A DNA stretch of 31,450 nucleotides. Source: a virus. Below the pieces are notes generated by a model that saw only the letters and a list, made by a program, of their open reading frames with translations, searched no databases and had not been told where the DNA came from. Made by a program: the position numbers and the translations under genes. Positions 8,537 through 18,085 of the stretch are shown here, in pieces (the first letter of the stretch is position 1; every line of letters starts with the position of its first letter). The stretch is taken from the IMG/VR virus record IMGVR_UViG_3300034375_008912, positions 1-31,450 of that record; one strand, 5' to 3'.

Positions 8537-8919
8537 CCAGCCTGCGCAGGTTGTGGCTGATTGCGCACCAGGGCAACTGGAATGAGGCAGGCAGAAAAGA
8601 TGGCAAACGCCTTGAGTGGCTGACGTGTCCAAGCAAGTGCAATGCACAGCTGTGGGGCTGTGATGGCAAAACGCCAAAAGCAGGCCCACTGCATGAGCGT
8701 TATCCAGGCAGGTTTGGCGATTGGGAGATACCCTATTGCCCACGCAAGATGCTGGCAGAGCCTGACCCATTTGTGAGTTATGTGGTGGGCACATATCGTG
8801 ATTATAAGTATGGGAACGTCACAGGCTGGCCTGACTCACACACTGCTGCAGTGGTTGACGCTGTGCGGTATCTGGATGGCGAGATTGACAGCGCCAACGC
8901 AAAAGCAATGCAAGGGTAG
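8533..8919 (+). CDS. Tail assembly chaperone, frameshift extension (T-like part of GT fusion)
   Basis: This open frame is one base behind the upstream chaperone frame and has no convincing ribosome site, so it is best read as the C-terminal 128 residues of a 270-residue frameshift product (8108-8533 joined to 8533-8919). It begins VTSLRRLWLIAHQGNWNEAG and carries four cysteines in the order CPSKC, GCDG, YCPRK (about residues 30-75), which could bind a metal. In lambda the T domain contacts the major tail protein while the G part binds the tape measure. A separate start at the overlapping GTG 8533 is the less likely alternative. Confidence 0.75.
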   Translation: MTSLRRLWLIAHQGNWNEAGRKDGKRLEWLTCPSKCNAQLWGCDGKTPKAGPLHERYPGRFGDWEIPYCPRKMLAEPDPFVSYVVGTYRDYKYGNVTGWPDSHTAAVVDAVRYLDGEIDSANAKAMQG

Positions 8920-8949
8920 TGATTGACCTGAGAGCGGAGGCGCACCACC

Positions 8950-11436
8950 ATGGCACAGAATAAAGTACAGCTTTTGGTTGAGTTGATTGGCAAGGATGGT
9001 GTCACCAAGCTGCTTGACTCTGCAGCCACTGAGGCGCTCAAGCTTGAGCGCAGAATGAAGAAAGGCCAGAAAGCCAGCAACATGCTGGCCACATCTGTCA
9101 ACAAAATACGTGACAATTGGTCTGAGGTAACAGTTGGCCTCAATGCTGGGATTGAGCTTTTCGGCAAGCTGAGCGCAGGCGCGCAGGCTGTGCAGGAGGC
9201 AGTCAAAGAGACAGCGCGCGCCAGGCAGGTTGAAAAGCGCTTTGTTGACCAGCTGAATGTGAGTGTTGAAAAGCTTGCAGCTGCGTCTGCTTTCCAGATG
9301 TCAGACATTGAGATTAAGAAGTTTGCGCTGCAGGCAAAAAATGCAGGCATCACGATGGCTCAATTTGAGCAGATACTGCAGGTGGCCACAAAGGCAGCAG
9401 CAGGCACAGGCAAGGAATTTGCTGAGGTGTTTGAGGGGCTCTTTGTTGACACCATTATTGGCGCATCAGACAGCTACACAGAGCAGCTGGGCATTGTGTT
9501 TGACCTTGGTGTTGAGACTGAGAACTATGCGCGCAAGAATTTCATCGCCAAAGATAAGATAGATAAAACGACTCAGAGCAGCGCAGCGCTGAATGTAGTG
9601 CTTGGCAAGGTTGGGGCCAAGTTCAAGGATATCAAGGTTGACGACTTCTCCAAAGAGTTGAGCAAGGCACAGCGCAGGGTTGAGCAGCTAAAGGACGAGT
9701 TGAGCAAGGCTGGTGCATTCCTGGCGCAAGATGTGATGGATGCTCTTGGCGTCACCAAGACAGGCCAAGCAGTGATGGACCAGTACGCTGCGCTCAACAA
9801 AGAGCTGCAGAAGTTTGCCAATGGCCACAGAGAGGTCATGACCCTGACTGCAAAGGGCACTGATGAGGTTGGCGTTGAGGTTGACCTGACTGCCAAGAAA
9901 GTGAGCGGACTCAAGCAGGAGCTCGGCAAGCTGGCCAAAAGCAGTGAGGACGTGCGTAGGCTGATATTCCAAGACCTGACCAGAGAGGCACGCGAGCAGG
10001 CAGAGGCAGTCAGTGAGCTTGAGACCACATACACGATGTGGGGCGAGAAGATTGTCACAGTCAATGAGGCTGCGTATGACTCTGAGAGAAATCTCAACGC
10101 ATTTGACCAAGCGCTCATCAAGCTGGCTGACCAGTACGGCCTGGCCGATGTAGCGCAAAAAGAGTTTACAACAGGCGCACAAATGATGGCGTCTGTTTTT
10201 GGTGCTCAGGTGCCAAGGGCAATCAGCCAGGCCACTGGGGTGGTGGCGCAGTTTGCTGCAGAGGCGCGATCTTCTCTGAGCACATTTATCACTGACCCAA
10301 ATTTTGCCAAGGCGCTTGAGGGTGATGAGGCTGCACTGCTCGCACTGTTTGGCATCAAGAAGGGTGACAAGGACAAAAAGAAACCAAAGAGAAAGGGTGG
10401 CGCGCGCAAAAAGTATGAAGACCAGGCGCAGCGCGACCTGCGCAAAGTGTTCAACATAAACAAAAAAGCGCTCACAAATCGCAAGCTTAGTGATGATGCG
10501 CTGCTTGCCCAAATGGCAAAGGCTGGCAAGCAGGATGACGCGATAAAGCGTGAGCGTCTTTTGAGTGATGAGAAATATGTTGCGGCCATAAAAAACTACC
10601 TCAAGCTAAACGCTGACAACCAGAAGGCTGGCCAGGAGCGGATGCAGGCTCAGCTGAGGCTACATCTGGAGGCTGAGAAGAGGCTGCTGGAGCGTCAGCA
10701 GCGTGAGCGCGCCATGCTCATGCAGATTGATGACAGCATGCGCTTTGACGGTGATGACGGCTTTGGCGAGGATGACCCATTCCAGTGGATGGATGCCAGT
10801 GAGATGCGCATGGCCAAGCTGGCTGATGCAATGGTTGGCATCACCGACGCAGCCAGGGCAATGGACAAGGCTGTTGCTAGTCTGGGCCTGAGCCCTGGAT
10901 TTACCAACATGACTCAGCAGGTCAACAACATCACCAAGGCAAGCATGAAGTTTGCCGACACTAACAAGAAAACCACAGGCACCTATGCTGACTTGACTGG
11001 TGCCATTGTCAGTGGCGCAGGGCAGGCAGCGCTTGGATTTGTGGAAGGTGAGCGCGAGCGCGCAGCCATCATGGCGGTGATGGAGACAGCCCAGGCTGGC
11101 GTCATGTTTGCCAAGTTTGCAGCCAACCCAGCTGCAGCAAATTATGCTGTTGCTGGTACAATGCACCTGGCAAACGCTGCCATGTTCACTGCTATTGCGG
11201 GCGGTGCTGGAGGTAAAAAGGGTGGTGGCGCAGGTGGTGGCGCAGGTGCTGCAGCAGCTGCCAGAACAGGCATGCGCGACATACCGCAACTAGGACAGCA
11301 GCAACCTGGCCAGCAGATACAGCCAGCGCAGGTTGTGGTCAATATGTCTGGCGCAATCGTGGCAGGTGCTAACCGTAAGAAGACAGCCAATGACCTGGGG
11401 GCGCTGGTGCAAGAGTCAATGGGTAACAGGCGCTAG
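8950..11436 (+). CDS. Tape measure protein
   Basis: At 828 residues this is among the longest genes and follows the chaperone pair, as tape measures do. It is mostly charged helix with coiled-coil character (LKLERRMKKGQK near the start; long Lys/Glu stretches around residues 450-600), then hydrophobic Ala-rich segments (about residues 690-760) and a Gly-rich linker (about 755-775), the usual arrangement for a protein that spans the tube lumen and can enter the host membrane. With the usual ruler of about 1.5 angstrom per residue the tail would be roughly 120 nm. No peptidoglycan hydrolase motif was noticed. A GGAGG site precedes ATG 8950. Confidence 0.85.
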   Translation: MAQNKVQLLVELIGKDGVTKLLDSAATEALKLERRMKKGQKASNMLATSVNKIRDNWSEVTVGLNAGIELFGKLSAGAQAVQEAVKETARARQVEKRFVDQLNVSVEKLAAASAFQMSDIEIKKFALQAKNAGITMAQFEQILQVATKAAAGTGKEFAEVFEGLFVDTIIGASDSYTEQLGIVFDLGVETENYARKNFIAKDKIDKTTQSSAALNVVLGKVGAKFKDIKVDDFSKELSKAQRRVEQLKDELSKAGAFLAQDVMDALGVTKTGQAVMDQYAALNKELQKFANGHREVMTLTAKGTDEVGVEVDLTAKKVSGLKQELGKLAKSSEDVRRLIFQDLTREAREQAEAVSELETTYTMWGEKIVTVNEAAYDSERNLNAFDQALIKLADQYGLADVAQKEFTTGAQMMASVFGAQVPRAISQATGVVAQFAAEARSSLSTFITDPNFAKALEGDEAALLALFGIKKGDKDKKKPKRKGGARKKYEDQAQRDLRKVFNINKKALTNRKLSDDALLAQMAKAGKQDDAIKRERLLSDEKYVAAIKNYLKLNADNQKAGQERMQAQLRLHLEAEKRLLERQQRERAMLMQIDDSMRFDGDDGFGEDDPFQWMDASEMRMAKLADAMVGITDAARAMDKAVASLGLSPGFTNMTQQVNNITKASMKFADTNKKTTGTYADLTGAIVSGAGQAALGFVEGERERAAIMAVMETAQAGVMFAKFAANPAAANYAVAGTMHLANAAMFTAIAGGAGGKKGGGAGGGAGAAAAARTGMRDIPQLGQQQPGQQIQPAQVVVNMSGAIVAGANRKKTANDLGALVQESMGNRR

Positions 11437-12138
11437 ATGGCACAGAGAATTGACATTGCGTATAGGGTCATTGCTGGCGTCAATGACACCTTTGACGTCG
11501 ACTACAATGGCGCTGGTGCACTGACCTGCACAGTCAGCCCTGGCCTGTACATGAGCAGCAAGGCGTTGGCGTCTGCTGTGCAGACCGCGATTGACGACCA
11601 GTGGAGTGCAAGCGCATCATTTGAGGCCAATGCCAACAGTGATGGCACCATCTCGATTGACAGCACAAGCGCCAGCTTTGACCTCACATGGGATGCGGTA
11701 TCGCTGCGCAACTGGCTTGGCTTCTCTGGCAACCTGTCAGGCTCAAGCCTGTATACAGGCAGCCTGCAGCCTGGTGTGCTCATTGAATCGCTGCCATGGG
11801 TTGAGGATGCACATGGCTGGCTGTGGGCGCTCAAGGGCATCAACCAGCAGCACAAAGTGCACATCAGCAAGGTCAGCAGACGTGACCTGTGGTCTGTTCG
11901 TATCTTTGAGACCATTGACAACATTGCGCAGGTGCGCTCAGTGATGGGGCATCTGCTGCGTGGCACACCAGCTACATGGTACCGCAGCGCCACGCTCACT
12001 GCTTGGTCATACAGCAACTGGCATGGCAAGCTTGAGGTGTGTATTGACCCAAGGCGCACATCGTATGATGAGGCGTTTGAGAATCCAAACAACCTGCAGC
12101 ACACATTCAGCTTTGATGTGCATATGGTGGCCATCTGA
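11437..12138 (+). CDS. Distal tail protein, paralogue A
   Basis: The ATG follows the tape-measure TAG with no gap. The 233-residue product is clearly related to the product at 14893-15624: both have a strand then FD(L/V)TW, a Leu/Met-Arg-(N/D)-(W/F)-Leu-Gly stretch at residues 90 and 92 respectively, then (N/D)LSG, and a Trp-rich second half with a final beta strand. Position right after the tape measure suggests a distal tail or tail-tip protein. The shared pattern is read from the sequence; the function is inferred from place. It overlaps the next gene by TGATG. Confidence 0.6.
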   Translation: MAQRIDIAYRVIAGVNDTFDVDYNGAGALTCTVSPGLYMSSKALASAVQTAIDDQWSASASFEANANSDGTISIDSTSASFDLTWDAVSLRNWLGFSGNLSGSSLYTGSLQPGVLIESLPWVEDAHGWLWALKGINQQHKVHISKVSRRDLWSVRIFETIDNIAQVRSVMGHLLRGTPATWYRSATLTAWSYSNWHGKLEVCIDPRRTSYDEAFENPNNLQHTFSFDVHMVAI

Positions 12139-14891
12139 TGGGATACAAAGAGCACGTCAGCAGCCCTGACATGAGCTTGCGGTTTTATGTGAAGATCCAA
12201 GGGCTGCCATATATCTGGTTGAGTGGTGAGGTGCCGATTGCACAGGACGGCACGCCATGGCTCAGTGGCAGTTATGCGTTGGTATCTAACAGCTTTGATG
12301 CGTCAGACGTTCAAGACATTGGATGCAATCTGTCACGCATCTCAGGAGGTGCCAGCCCAGCCAGCATGCTCATCCGTCTGATTGAAGACAGGGCATACAC
12401 AAATGGTGGCATCTTTGCCTGGGACAAGCAGACCGGCGCGCTTGCCAACCTGGCTGATGACTTCCCATATGAGACAGGCTCTGGCCCATGGACCATGACA
12501 GTGGACAGCACTGCAGACTTTGCATCCAGCGGCACGCTGTACCTGGGCAGAGAGACGATGACCTACACCAGCAAGACAGCCACCACATTCAATGTGACAT
12601 CGCGCACATTGTATGACCCTGTTGGCTATGGTGACACAGTCTATCGCCACAACAGCAACCTGCCGTCAGCGCCACGAGTGGTGGCAGACCATGCGCGCAA
12701 CTTTATTGGCAGATATGTGCAGGTGCATGCCCACTGGGTGACCGCTGATGGCTATGCGGTTGACGATGCCTTTGACGGTGATGCCAGCTTTGAGTGCTTC
12801 AGGGGGTTCATTCGAGAGTTGCCAAGGGCTGGCTCAGATTGGTCAAGCATTGAGTTTGAGATTGAGGCCATTGACAGCCTGCTGCGCACCACGGTTGGAG
12901 CGGAGCTCAAACAGGGCAACCTGAGTCTTGAGCCACTTGCCAAATGGGCTGCAGGCTCCAGCGATACAGAGATCCAGCAGGGCAAGTTTTTCCTGGTTGG
13001 TGGCAGTAGTCGCAAGTTTCACGTCATTGTGCGTGATACAGCTGGCGCTGTGGTGCTTAATGCGTCTGGGCCTAACGCCATTGATATACTGACAGGGACG
13101 GGCACACCAGATGTGCCACCAGTGACAGAGGTGCTCACAGAGGAGCAGCTTTTTGGCGCGTTCTTTTTGAACGTCAATCAAGTGATACAGGCCACAGTCA
13201 GCAACCTGGAGATACGACTTGATCGGATATTCTCTGGCGGTGGGTATGAGTATAGTGGCCTGCACACGTCCACCAACTACAGCATTGAAATCAACCACGA
13301 TGGGCAGGACAGCGTTTGCAGCATGCTGGGCTTCAAGGGCACAAGCACCAGCGTTACGAATGGGTCATTCCTCATCTTTGCCTCAGTGGCTGCACAGGAT
13401 GCGTCAGCGTCATACGTATCAGCAACAGCCACATCCATACCTTTCACATATGTCAATGACGCTGACCTAATGACAGCCATGGCTCCGATTGAGCCAGGTT
13501 TTGCGGTGATTGGTGATGGCGAAGAGGCAGAGATCGTCAGCTATCAATCCATCAGCAGCATTGCAACTGATGTGGCGTCTGGCCTGTACCAGATAAATGG
13601 TGTGCAGCGCGGCCTGATGGGCACCACAGCCAAGGTGCACAAAACAAGCTTTCAGGATGACCAGGGCAGCGAGGGCGGCGCTGACGTGCGCTTTGGCGTG
13701 GGTGTGCTCAATGACTCATTCCTTCTCACGATTCTCAATCTGGCCCAGAGCACTGGCGATGGCAATCATGGTGGTTATGACCTCTTTGGTGTGGGCGTAG
13801 GAACGCCACAGGCACCTGGTCACTTTGACTCTGCCTCATTTCTTGAGGCATCCAGCGACATGACGCCCACTGAGCAAACTGTCAGCTACTTCCTGAGCAA
13901 GCCTGAGCAACTGTCAAAGCTGTGTAGGGATTGGCTCAACCCTGTTGGGCGGTTCATGTTTCCGCGCGTTGACTCACAGGGGCAGTACACGATTGGCGTG
14001 GGGCGTCAAAAACCAGCCATCGCATCCCAGAGCGTGTTGAGCTTAGACACCACCCAGATGCACTGGTCAGACCCTGCCACATATCAGCGAGGCACATCAA
14101 ACATCGTGACAGGCGTGACAGTGTACCCTGTCTGGGACTTTGCAAACGAAGAGAGCAAAGACAGCGTCAAGGTCTCTGTCATCAATACTGACGCTGAGGC
14201 TGAGTATGGCCACAGAAACGTCATTGAGTGGAACCTGAGAGGCTATACCATAGGCCCAGGGCAGGCGCTTGACCTGACTAAGAACTGGGCCAGCCAGCTT
14301 GCGCAGCGCCACGGCAGAGGCAAGGTGGTGCTCAGGCTGACTGCAGACCGGCGCGCATGGTGGGCAAACATAGGTGACACCATTGAGTTGACTGTGCCAG
14401 AGATACCCACGCCAGATGGTGGCAGAGGTCTGGTCACAAGGTATGGCGTGGTTGAGAATATCGTGAAGATATACAGCGGTGATGAGCCTGGCGCCATCCT
14501 GACTGTGGTGGTTGAAAGCAGCGCATTGACTGATGCCTTTATGCCATACGCACCATCAGCCAAGGTGGTCAGCAAGTCTGGCAGTGACATTGTGCTTGCT
14601 GCAAATGAGTACACAGAGAGTGGCAGTGACGTTGACTACTTTTCAGTTGGTGACAGGGTGGTCATACACAATGAGGGTGACTATTCCACCAGAGAGGCCA
14701 GAACCATTGACGCTATCAGTGGCAACACAGTCACGCTCAGCAGCGCTGTCAGCTTGACTGTGGGCAGCTGGACCGCCATGGATTTTGATGACTATGCCAG
14801 CGCCATCACAAGCCAGCGGGATGGTGCTGCTTTCATCTCAGACAGTGCACACCAGCTGTCAACTGGTGATGATGGCATGAGGTACACCTGA
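12138..14891 (+). CDS. Tail hub / baseplate-like protein, large
   Basis: This 917-residue protein follows paralogue A with a TGATG overlap. Early parts are beta-rich (SLRFYVKIQGLPYIWLSG; about residues 12-30), and later parts include TIGVGRQKPAIASQSVLSLD (about 614-633) and a C-terminal beta segment near SKSGSDIVLAANEYTESG. Size and location after the tape measure fit the central tail hub or host-contact protein of a siphovirus tip (lambda gpJ position), and it lies between two paralogous tail proteins. No lysozyme or receptor-binding domain could be picked out by eye, so the hub call is positional. Confidence 0.55.
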   Translation: MGYKEHVSSPDMSLRFYVKIQGLPYIWLSGEVPIAQDGTPWLSGSYALVSNSFDASDVQDIGCNLSRISGGASPASMLIRLIEDRAYTNGGIFAWDKQTGALANLADDFPYETGSGPWTMTVDSTADFASSGTLYLGRETMTYTSKTATTFNVTSRTLYDPVGYGDTVYRHNSNLPSAPRVVADHARNFIGRYVQVHAHWVTADGYAVDDAFDGDASFECFRGFIRELPRAGSDWSSIEFEIEAIDSLLRTTVGAELKQGNLSLEPLAKWAAGSSDTEIQQGKFFLVGGSSRKFHVIVRDTAGAVVLNASGPNAIDILTGTGTPDVPPVTEVLTEEQLFGAFFLNVNQVIQATVSNLEIRLDRIFSGGGYEYSGLHTSTNYSIEINHDGQDSVCSMLGFKGTSTSVTNGSFLIFASVAAQDASASYVSATATSIPFTYVNDADLMTAMAPIEPGFAVIGDGEEAEIVSYQSISSIATDVASGLYQINGVQRGLMGTTAKVHKTSFQDDQGSEGGADVRFGVGVLNDSFLLTILNLAQSTGDGNHGGYDLFGVGVGTPQAPGHFDSASFLEASSDMTPTEQTVSYFLSKPEQLSKLCRDWLNPVGRFMFPRVDSQGQYTIGVGRQKPAIASQSVLSLDTTQMHWSDPATYQRGTSNIVTGVTVYPVWDFANEESKDSVKVSVINTDAEAEYGHRNVIEWNLRGYTIGPGQALDLTKNWASQLAQRHGRGKVVLRLTADRRAWWANIGDTIELTVPEIPTPDGGRGLVTRYGVVENIVKIYSGDEPGAILTVVVESSALTDAFMPYAPSAKVVSKSGSDIVLAANEYTESGSDVDYFSVGDRVVIHNEGDYSTREARTIDAISGNTVTLSSAVSLTVGSWTAMDFDDYASAITSQRDGAAFISDSAHQLSTGDDGMRYT

Positions 14892-14892
14892 C

Positions 14893-15624
14893 ATGGCAAC
14901 CAACCTGCAAGGGTCATTCTATACGTCTGAGGCTTTCACTGTGCGCATGACCATTGGGGCCAGCACTGCTGACTGGGTTGTGGCAGCTGACACCACATAC
15001 ATGACAGCAGATGAGGCGCTTGCTGCATGGGGCGCTGCCATCAGTTCAATCGGAGCGAGCGTTGGCTATAACATCAACGCAAGCAGCCACACAGCCACAG
15101 TGTACGTTGACACAGGTGGCAGTACATTTGACGTGACCTGGAGCCATGCAGGTGACGGGAGCAGAATGCGCGACTTTTTGGGTGAGATTGGTGACCTGTC
15201 TGGTGAGCCTGATGGGTACAGGTTTGACAACCCACTGGCTGTGGCTTGGTTCCCATCGTATGACATGCGTAACCTGCAGACATCTGTGGAGCCATGGGAC
15301 AAGCAGCGAATGATGACAGGCTCTGGAGCCATCAGCACAAACAACCCACACCACAACACTGACAGTGAGCTTCACTACACTGCGCGTGCAGACTTTTGGT
15401 TTGGTTATGATGTGGGCACAGGGTATGCATTTTATCAGGCACTGCGTGACTTTATTGAGGGCTTGCTTGAGTACGGCCAGCCGTTTGTCATCACCACAGA
15501 TGACGACCAGTACACATGCAGGCTGGCAAATCCCAAGCAGCTTGAGCTTGTGCCTGAGCCCGTTGACAACATACAGAGAGGCGACTTGTACAAGGTGTCA
15601 CTCAACTTGACGGTGGTGGACTAA
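14893..15624 (+). CDS. Distal tail protein, paralogue B
   Basis: The 243-residue product is a diverged copy of the product at 11437-12138, with the same domain order: an N-terminal beta region, FDVTW, then MRDFLGEIGDLSG starting at residue 92, then an aromatic C-terminal half ending in KVSLNLTVVD. Flanking the large hub with two relatives suggests an old duplication, perhaps giving two different rings of the tail tip. GAGGT at 14879-14883 precedes ATG 14893. The next gene overlaps by TAATG. Confidence 0.6.
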   Translation: MATNLQGSFYTSEAFTVRMTIGASTADWVVAADTTYMTADEALAAWGAAISSIGASVGYNINASSHTATVYVDTGGSTFDVTWSHAGDGSRMRDFLGEIGDLSGEPDGYRFDNPLAVAWFPSYDMRNLQTSVEPWDKQRMMTGSGAISTNNPHHNTDSELHYTARADFWFGYDVGTGYAFYQALRDFIEGLLEYGQPFVITTDDDQYTCRLANPKQLELVPEPVDNIQRGDLYKVSLNLTVVD

Positions 15625-16703
15625 TGGCCAGAACAGTACCCAGTGCATTTGTTCCGATTGACTACGCAGAGACAGGCACAACCAGGCCCATTGATGACAC
15701 TGAGGCCATTCTGGCAGCTAACACTCACTATCTGTATTCAGCGCACAGGGGCGCTGTGGTGCGCACCACATTCCGCGACAAGGACCGGCCATACACACAA
15801 GGGTTCAACCCAGCCAGCGCGCAGGTATCAGCGCTCTGGTGTGTTGAGCCACCAGGTGAGCCTTTTGACAAGTGGGCTGTGTATGCACTAGTTGAGAACA
15901 CAAGCACCACCGATGGCGCGTCCTTACGGTTTGACCTGGCAAGTGACCCACACCCAGGCACATATACTGACATTTATGTGGCACCTAGTCTCAGTCAGTG
16001 GACGCAGGTCTCTGGCGTGTTGGACATTGATAACACGCAAGACACAGACACCATCAGAATGTGGGCGCTCAATGGCGCGACAGGCAACCTACATGTGCAC
16101 AGTGTGATGATTGTGCCACGCGCAGCCAATGCCATTGCAGGCTCAGTCAACACGCTCAATGGCTGGCCATTTGTACCGATTGATGACGATGAGGTCAGCC
16201 AAGATGCGCCACTTTCAGTGAGGCTCAGGCGCAGGGCACACGCAAACATGATGCACGTATACCGCAACAGACCAGGGGCATGCGTTGGCTGGAGCGAGGA
16301 CGCCAACCACAGGGCAGGTGCTGCAGCGTTTAGCACCACAAGCAGCAACTTTGAGGAGGTGTTGCGCTTTCCTGTGTTTATACCCAAGGGCACCACATCA
16401 CTGAGGTGGTCTGCCTTCCTGCGCAAGACAGGCTCAGGCACTGGCAAAATGCGCATGCGCACCAGCACGATGGATGCCTATGGGCAAGCTGCAATCACGG
16501 CAGATGCAGTCAATGGCTGGTCCAGTCCATATACCAGCAACCTGGTCAAGTATGATGACGTTGGGCAAAGCGCTTTGAGCGCAACCACTGACCCTGATTT
16601 TGCTGTCACTCAGGACTATGTCACAGTCGAGCTCCAGAGCAATGGCAGCCAGACTGTGTATCTGTATGGCCTTTGTATCTGGTTTGAGGTGGTGGAAGCA
16701 TGA
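15624..16703 (+). CDS. Tail fibre/adhesion protein with internal duplication
   Basis: The 359-residue protein consists of two similar halves. Half one has FVPIDYAE from residue 9 followed about 20 residues later by ANTHYLYSAHRGAVV. Half two has FVPIDDDE from residue 183 followed by ANMMHVYRNRPGACV, a period near 174 residues. Each half continues as a beta-rich, jelly-roll-like module (for example YIWFEV-type strands at the C-terminus). Its place among other structural genes after the hub suggests a peripheral fibre or carbohydrate-binding tail protein. No family name is certain. It is coupled to its neighbours by TAATG and ATGA overlaps. Confidence 0.6.
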   Translation: MARTVPSAFVPIDYAETGTTRPIDDTEAILAANTHYLYSAHRGAVVRTTFRDKDRPYTQGFNPASAQVSALWCVEPPGEPFDKWAVYALVENTSTTDGASLRFDLASDPHPGTYTDIYVAPSLSQWTQVSGVLDIDNTQDTDTIRMWALNGATGNLHVHSVMIVPRAANAIAGSVNTLNGWPFVPIDDDEVSQDAPLSVRLRRRAHANMMHVYRNRPGACVGWSEDANHRAGAAAFSTTSSNFEEVLRFPVFIPKGTTSLRWSAFLRKTGSGTGKMRMRTSTMDAYGQAAITADAVNGWSSPYTSNLVKYDDVGQSALSATTDPDFAVTQDYVTVELQSNGSQTVYLYGLCIWFEVVEA

Positions 16704-18040
16704 AAAAAGCACCTATTTACTACAAGCCTGGTACATGGGAGCCACTCAATGGGCAGCTGCCTGATGGTGCACACGCTGGCGAGCTTGACCAGTTTGCTTG
16801 CTACCTTGCCACTCAGAGGCTGTCTGTGCCTGTGGATATTGGCAGGGCCATGACTTCGATCTCCTACTTCTCAATTGAGTACAGCACGCTTTTGCACGTG
16901 CCTCAATTCTGTGAGCACATCGCGCTGTACATAAAAGCCAATGGCTCAGGCACCATCACCGTGGACACTAGTGATGACGCATACAGTGCCAAGGTGGAGG
17001 TCAACACCAAGATTGATACCGCAGCTACGCCAGAGTACGGCAACGCAACTTGGCATCAGCTGGTCATGCCCATGGACAGCGTCACAGTTGACACCGAGTC
17101 ACGCGCACTGGATGTGGATGACCTGGACCATGAGCATGTGGTCACGCTCACCTATACCTGCCCAGTCAATGTGTACGTCTGGGAGGTGGTGCCATTTTTC
17201 TTGCCCAGGCGATTTGACACTACGCTGCCTGGAGGGGTTGCCACGTATTATGCTGACTCGGTGCCAGTCGGGTACTGGAGCATGTACGACTGGGATGGCA
17301 GCACGGTCAGCGATATGTCAAGCGCAGGCAATGGGCTGGACGGCACCAAGGCGAGCAGCACAGCCGGTCAGCCATACTGGGACACCAGCACCAGCGTGTT
17401 GGGTGGCGCATCGCTACGCTTTGACCAGGCTGACTTGGATGCGGTGATTGTGCCTGATGATGATGTGCTTGACTTCAGCACGGATGACCCATTTACGATC
17501 TCATGTTGGATCAAGCGCTCAACTGACTACTCAGGCAACGTGGCAGGCCTTGTGACCAAGTCAGCTGCATCGTCTGGTGTGGATTCGCCATATGAGGGAT
17601 ATGCTGTCTGGTTCAATGACTTTGAGCAGCGGCGGCCATCTTTCCTGCTTTATCGCCAGGTGTCAGGTGTGGAGCAGCTAAGGGTCCAAGCAAGCGCTCT
17701 GGCATTTGCTGACTCAGACACAGACTGGCACCACATCTGTGTTACATACAATGGCAACTCTGACCTTGATGGCGTCACCATGTATGTTGATGGCTCATCT
17801 GTTACCATAGGGCTGGCCAGTCCAGACACCTTGAGCGCTGGCACAGACATCACCACTGCAACTGACCTGTGCTTTGGTGGGTTCATCAACAGCGCAACCA
17901 CCAACTCACGCATCCTGCCATACGCTGGCAACATGGATGAGATTGCCATTTGGAGCAAAGAGCTGTCAGCAGATGAGGTCACTGCTGTCTATAACAGTGG
18001 CGCAGGTGTAAACCTCAGTAACGGCATACCCAGCACATAG
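16700..18040 (+). CDS. Tail protein with C-terminal LamG/concanavalin-like lectin domain
   Basis: The first ~205 residues of this 446-residue protein are beta-rich and not recognised. Residues about 210-440 look like a Laminin_G_3/concanavalin A-like domain: VGYWSMYDWDGSTVSDMS, then GGASLRFDQADLDAVIV, FTISCWIKRST, WHHICVTYNG, TMYVDGSSVT and the closing GNMDEIAIWSKELSADEV. These are the standard strands of the LamG jelly roll. Such domains bind glycans or polysaccharide and are common in phage tail adhesins, so host-surface recognition is the likely role. The start overlaps the previous stop (ATGA). Confidence 0.8.
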   Translation: MKKAPIYYKPGTWEPLNGQLPDGAHAGELDQFACYLATQRLSVPVDIGRAMTSISYFSIEYSTLLHVPQFCEHIALYIKANGSGTITVDTSDDAYSAKVEVNTKIDTAATPEYGNATWHQLVMPMDSVTVDTESRALDVDDLDHEHVVTLTYTCPVNVYVWEVVPFFLPRRFDTTLPGGVATYYADSVPVGYWSMYDWDGSTVSDMSSAGNGLDGTKASSTAGQPYWDTSTSVLGGASLRFDQADLDAVIVPDDDVLDFSTDDPFTISCWIKRSTDYSGNVAGLVTKSAASSGVDSPYEGYAVWFNDFEQRRPSFLLYRQVSGVEQLRVQASALAFADSDTDWHHICVTYNGNSDLDGVTMYVDGSSVTIGLASPDTLSAGTDITTATDLCFGGFINSATTNSRILPYAGNMDEIAIWSKELSADEVTAVYNSGAGVNLSNGIPST

Positions 18041-18048
18041 CTTGAGAT

Positions 18049-18061
18049 GGGTAGTGATGAC
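18049..18061 (+). other. Repeated intergenic 13-mer GGGTAGTGATGAC, copy 2
   Basis: This is identical to the word at 3970-3982 and lies in the 45-base gap between the LamG tail gene and the next structural gene, followed by a TAGGAG ribosome site and a GTG start. No clear -10 box stands at a fixed distance from the copies, so a function is not established. Confidence 0.35.
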
Positions 18062-18085
18062 TTGACCACAGATAGGAGATAGCGC

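Noticed and set aside
9573-10512. Long minus-strand frames opposite the tape measure
   Set aside because: These are shadows of the strongly biased plus-strand coding sequence; they lack HTH, catalytic or membrane patterns and start signals.
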